IMG/VR virus record: IMGVR_UViG_3300048591_000242 | Location: 62,001-126,000 of that record | DNA from: a virus | Strand: one strand, 5' to 3' | Length of the DNA stretch: 64,000 nucleotides | Shown: positions 62,306 through 64,000 of the stretch, piece after piece | How positions within the stretch are numbered: the stretch's first letter is position 1 | How the letters are laid out: every line of letters starts with the position of its first letter | The notes under the pieces: model-generated | Seen by the model: only the letters and a program-made list of their open reading frames with translations | Databases searched by the model: none | What the model was told of the DNA's origin: nothing | Position numbers and translations under genes: made by a program

Positions 62306-62390
62306 CAGCATAGCTATAGTCTACCCATAGTGGGTAGACTATAGCTACATGCAGTGCGTATAGGCGTTTTATAAAACGCCTTATTTTTTT
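62306..62390. terminator. Double terminator: TATGCTG-type palindrome plus T-run terminator
   Basis: A long palindrome TAGCTATAGTCTACCCA / TGGGTAGACTATAGCTA (62311-62347) has CAGCATA (62306-62312) on its left, so the heptamer faces the minus strand. Downstream, AGGCGTTTTA (62362-62371) pairs perfectly with TAAAACGCCT (62372-62381), followed by a T-run. The convergent junction thus carries one terminator of each class. Confidence 0.8.
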
Positions 62391-62493
62391 GTTTAAAACA
62401 AAGGAAAGATAAATTGTTAAAGATCCTCAGAAGTCATATAGCACTAGAACATACACGATTCTAATGACACATTGTTCCGCATAAGATAAGTTA

Positions 62494-63231
62494 TTATTTC
62501 GGCAAACCCATGGTAATATAACGCATATGTGTTTCGCGATCCGCCATAATACTTATCTTCTTCCAACGTATTCTTAAGATATCCCTATAGATCTCCCAAC
62601 TATCGGCATAGTCATCTACTAAACTACGCATTCTACCGTCTACTAAGCCGCCAGTGTTAGCAGTAATAGACATGTTTATAGAAAGTTTATTAAAGATATA
62701 GCCCTTTGTAGCTACTACAGCTAAATCACCAAAGTCTAAAAGAGCCTTTTGGTTAAAGTTAGAAAGATTGGCGTCGTTTACTATAGTACAGCGTAAGTGA
62801 CTGTTTTGATTCTGTGGGTTTACTGGCACGAAGATAGTATTTGGTGCCACTAGATATACCTCAGGTGTGCCGGTAAATCCAGGTACTCCATCAGATATAG
62901 CATACGGCTCAACCCCTCTATTTACTATCTCTAACGAAAGTACTGAAGATATTAGCCTACCGTGTGTTTGGGATAAAGGTATTTCTATACGTACACCTTG
63001 CTCCATATACGTCCAAGCGGCATGTACTAGCGGCACAGTAATTACCTCACCACCCACTATATTACAGTCTACCATAACTATCTTACCGATAACCTCACTT
63101 CTTATAGTGTAGTCTAGAGACGTTCTATCGGTGTGATATCCCCATTGATTGGTACCAAAGGCCAATGCCAAAAGTGCCTCCGGCACCTCTCTATAAACCC
63201 GGCTAATGGCGTAGTCGATTGCGTTTGACAT
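62494..63231 (-). CDS. Unknown protein, 245 aa
   Basis: I do not recognise this protein. It is beta-rich (ISSVLSLEIVNRGVEPYA and EVYLVAPNTIFVPV) with a helical C-terminus. The N-terminal LAFGTNQWGYHTDRTSLDYT region suggests a virion neck or tail-completion protein, but that is only a guess from composition. It starts after AGGGG and is divergent from the tubulin gene. Confidence 0.55.
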   Translation of the reverse strand: MSNAIDYAISRVYREVPEALLALAFGTNQWGYHTDRTSLDYTIRSEVIGKIVMVDCNIVGGEVITVPLVHAAWTYMEQGVRIEIPLSQTHGRLISSVLSLEIVNRGVEPYAISDGVPGFTGTPEVYLVAPNTIFVPVNPQNQNSHLRCTIVNDANLSNFNQKALLDFGDLAVVATKGYIFNKLSINMSITANTGGLVDGRMRSLVDDYADSWEIYRDILRIRWKKISIMADRETHMRYITMGLPK

Positions 63232-63273
63232 TGTATTTCCCCTAAAACTAATAAGTATATTAACACAGGATTC

Positions 63274-63300
63274 TTCAATGGTTTGTTAGGTATATATTAC
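63274..63300 (+). promoter_or_regulatory. Early-type promoter of the tubulin gene
   Basis: TTAGGTATATATTAC (63286-63300) is preceded by TTCAATGGTTT (63274-63284), the same two blocks and spacing as at 25779-25805. It lies about 104 bases before the tubulin start codon and is the best-conserved copy in the window. Confidence 0.78.
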
Positions 63301-63340
63301 CCAATAGCAGTAACAGAAAATAACAGCTTCAAGGAATTCT

Positions 63341-63385
63341 ATGCACAACCTAGGTATGGCGTGGCTTCTTATATTTTTCAACTAA
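63341..63385 (+). CDS. Possible leader peptide upstream of the tubulin gene, 14 aa
   Basis: A short frame, MHNLGMAWLLIFFN, preceded by AAGGAATTCT and ending 18 bases before the tubulin start. The peptide is hydrophobic. It could be a translated upstream ORF or chance. Confidence 0.3.
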   Translation: MHNLGMAWLLIFFN

Positions 63386-63403
63386 AACAAAGGAAATTAA
63401 AAA

Positions 63404-63712
63404 ATGGCTAGAAACTCAATTTCTATTTACGGCTGCGGTGGATTCGGCATCAACATCGTCCGTAACTTTGTGAATATTCCAGATGACCCGGAGCGGCAAC
63501 TGTATCCAAAAACAAGCATTCATGCCATTGACACCAGTGACAGTAATTTGGGCGCTTCACACAATGACATCAAGCACCATGTGGTGCCCGGAATCGACGG
63601 TGCCGGTAAAAACCGTAAACGTGCGTATGAAGCTACGCTGCCGCACATTGCTACAATACTTAACGATCATCGGCCGGGTATATTCAACGTCGTCATATTC
63701 TCAACATCAGGT
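63404..63712 (+). CDS. phuZ: Tubulin/FtsZ-like GTPase (PhuZ type), exon 1
   Basis: The first 103 residues of a tubulin-superfamily GTPase. YGCGGFGINIVRNF (9-22) is the T1 nucleotide-binding loop and helix, HAIDTSDSNL the second strand, and GIDGAGKNRKRAYE a family segment seen in phage and plasmid tubulins. The exon ends at FSTSG, just inside the glycine-rich T4 loop (GGTGSG in relatives). In phiKZ-type phages PhuZ forms a spindle that centres the phage nucleus. Codons end in C more often than in most genes here, suggesting high expression. The frame hits a stop at 63728-63730 inside a group I intron; exon 2 is beyond the window. Confidence 0.8.
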
Positions 63713-64000
63713 GGTAAAGTGATACATTAGTATCCATAGCCTGCTACAGCAGTGATGTTGTAGTAATCGTCTCCTAATTGCGGGAAACTCCTTCCTGTCC
63801 AATATTATGTTCACTAACATAACAAAGGTCAGGCAAATGTCTAATTTTGAAACAAGAGTATGTTCGTATTGCAACAATGAGTATACGAATATTTATCGAG
63901 GACCACACGATGTGAAGGGATACACAATACCTACTTCATATTGTAGTAAATCATGCGCCGGAAAGGCGAAGGGTCCTATACTAGAAGATAGAGGTAAAGA
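63713..64000 (+). ncRNA. Group I intron in the tubulin gene (5' part)
   Basis: Exon end CAGGU (63708-63712) pairs with GCCUG (63739-63743), giving P1 with a U-G pair at the splice site after U712. The core element ATTGCGGGAAACTCC (63777-63792) matches the AACGGGAAACTC core of the thymidylate synthase intron. The intron starts between two glycine codons of the GTP-binding loop. It contains an endonuclease-like ORF from 63837 and continues past the window. Confidence 0.78.
63837..64000 (+). CDS. Intron-encoded endonuclease-like protein, partial
   Basis: The first 54 codons of an ORF inside the tubulin intron, after a CAGGCAA site. CSYCNNEY and SYCSKSCAGKAKG give two cysteine pairs that resemble a zinc-finger at the start of HNH homing endonucleases. 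The catalytic part lies beyond the window, so the nuclease call rests on position and the cysteine pattern. Confidence 0.6.
   Translation, partial: MSNFETRVCSYCNNEYTNIYRGPHDVKGYTIPTSYCSKSCAGKAKGPILEDRGK

Noticed and set aside
1-64000. CRISPR arrays, tRNA genes and prophage-type lysogeny genes.
   Set aside because: No spaced direct repeats, no cloverleaf with convincing anticodon and T-arm, and no integrase or repressor were seen by eye. A covariance-model scan could still find a tRNA.

Overview
This window is part of the genome of a large, strictly lytic tailed phage with a contractile tail, most like the phiKZ-type jumbo phages. The evidence is a phage-encoded multi-subunit RNA polymerase (beta' N-terminal half at 27.2 kb, full-length beta at 29.8 kb), a phiKZ-like block of large terminase, virion proteins, tail sheath and tail tube (43.7-57.3 kb), a very long tape-measure-like protein with a peptidase domain (19.5-25.7 kb), and the first exon of a tubulin/FtsZ-like GTPase of the PhuZ type at 63.4 kb. 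The spanins and a YbaK-HDOD gene suggest a Gram-negative, probably gammaproteobacterial host. No integrase, repressor, CRISPR array or tRNA was seen.

Layout. 0-1.2 kb: thymidylate synthase, already open at the left edge and split by a 315-nt group I intron. 1.3-8.8 kb (+): dihydrofolate reductase, a YbaK-HDOD fusion, two successive spanin-like pairs, RNase HI with an unusual N-terminal extension, and small unknowns. 8.9-9.7 kb (-): a possible internal virion protein. 9.9-13.5 kb (+): UvsX recombinase and unknowns. 13.6-14.0 kb (-): a small unknown. 14.1-17.3 kb (+): a promoter-led set with a macro-domain protein. 17.4-25.7 kb (-): virion protein and tape measure. 25.9-37.2 kb (+): early-type genes, RNA polymerase beta', a separate BspA-like repeat gene, RNA polymerase beta, then a head-assembly group ending with the prohead protease. 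37.3-43.6 kb (+): a membrane coiled-coil protein, a PstS-like periplasmic protein, SbcC/Rad50, a lipase, a DUF488-like protein and a staphylococcal-type nuclease. 43.7-47.7 kb (-): tail tube, tail sheath and a homing endonuclease. 48.1-57.3 kb (+): virion proteins and TerL. 57.3-60.4 kb (-): dCMP deaminase and unknowns. 60.6-62.3 kb (+): small genes and a tandem pair of four-helix membrane proteins. 62.5-63.2 kb (-): one unknown. 63.3 kb to the end: early-type promoter, tubulin exon 1 and a second group I intron carrying an endonuclease ORF.

How the genes fit together. dCMP deaminase (dCMP to dUMP), thymidylate synthase (dUMP to dTMP) and DHFR (folate recycling) form a dTMP supply route. UvsX, Rad50/SbcC and RNase H serve replication and recombination. 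The phage polymerase would read its own promoters. Two kinds of control signal recur. One is an AT-rich promoter element, TTAGGTATATATNAC, resembling the phiKZ early-promoter core TATATTAC. The other is a stem-loop at gene ends followed by TATGC(T/C)G. At four convergent gene junctions this heptamer sits outside the stem on both strands, which points to a 3'-end signal and not only to a promoter. Ordinary stem-plus-T-run terminators also occur, so two terminator classes coexist. All functional calls come from reading motifs by eye; no database search was possible.
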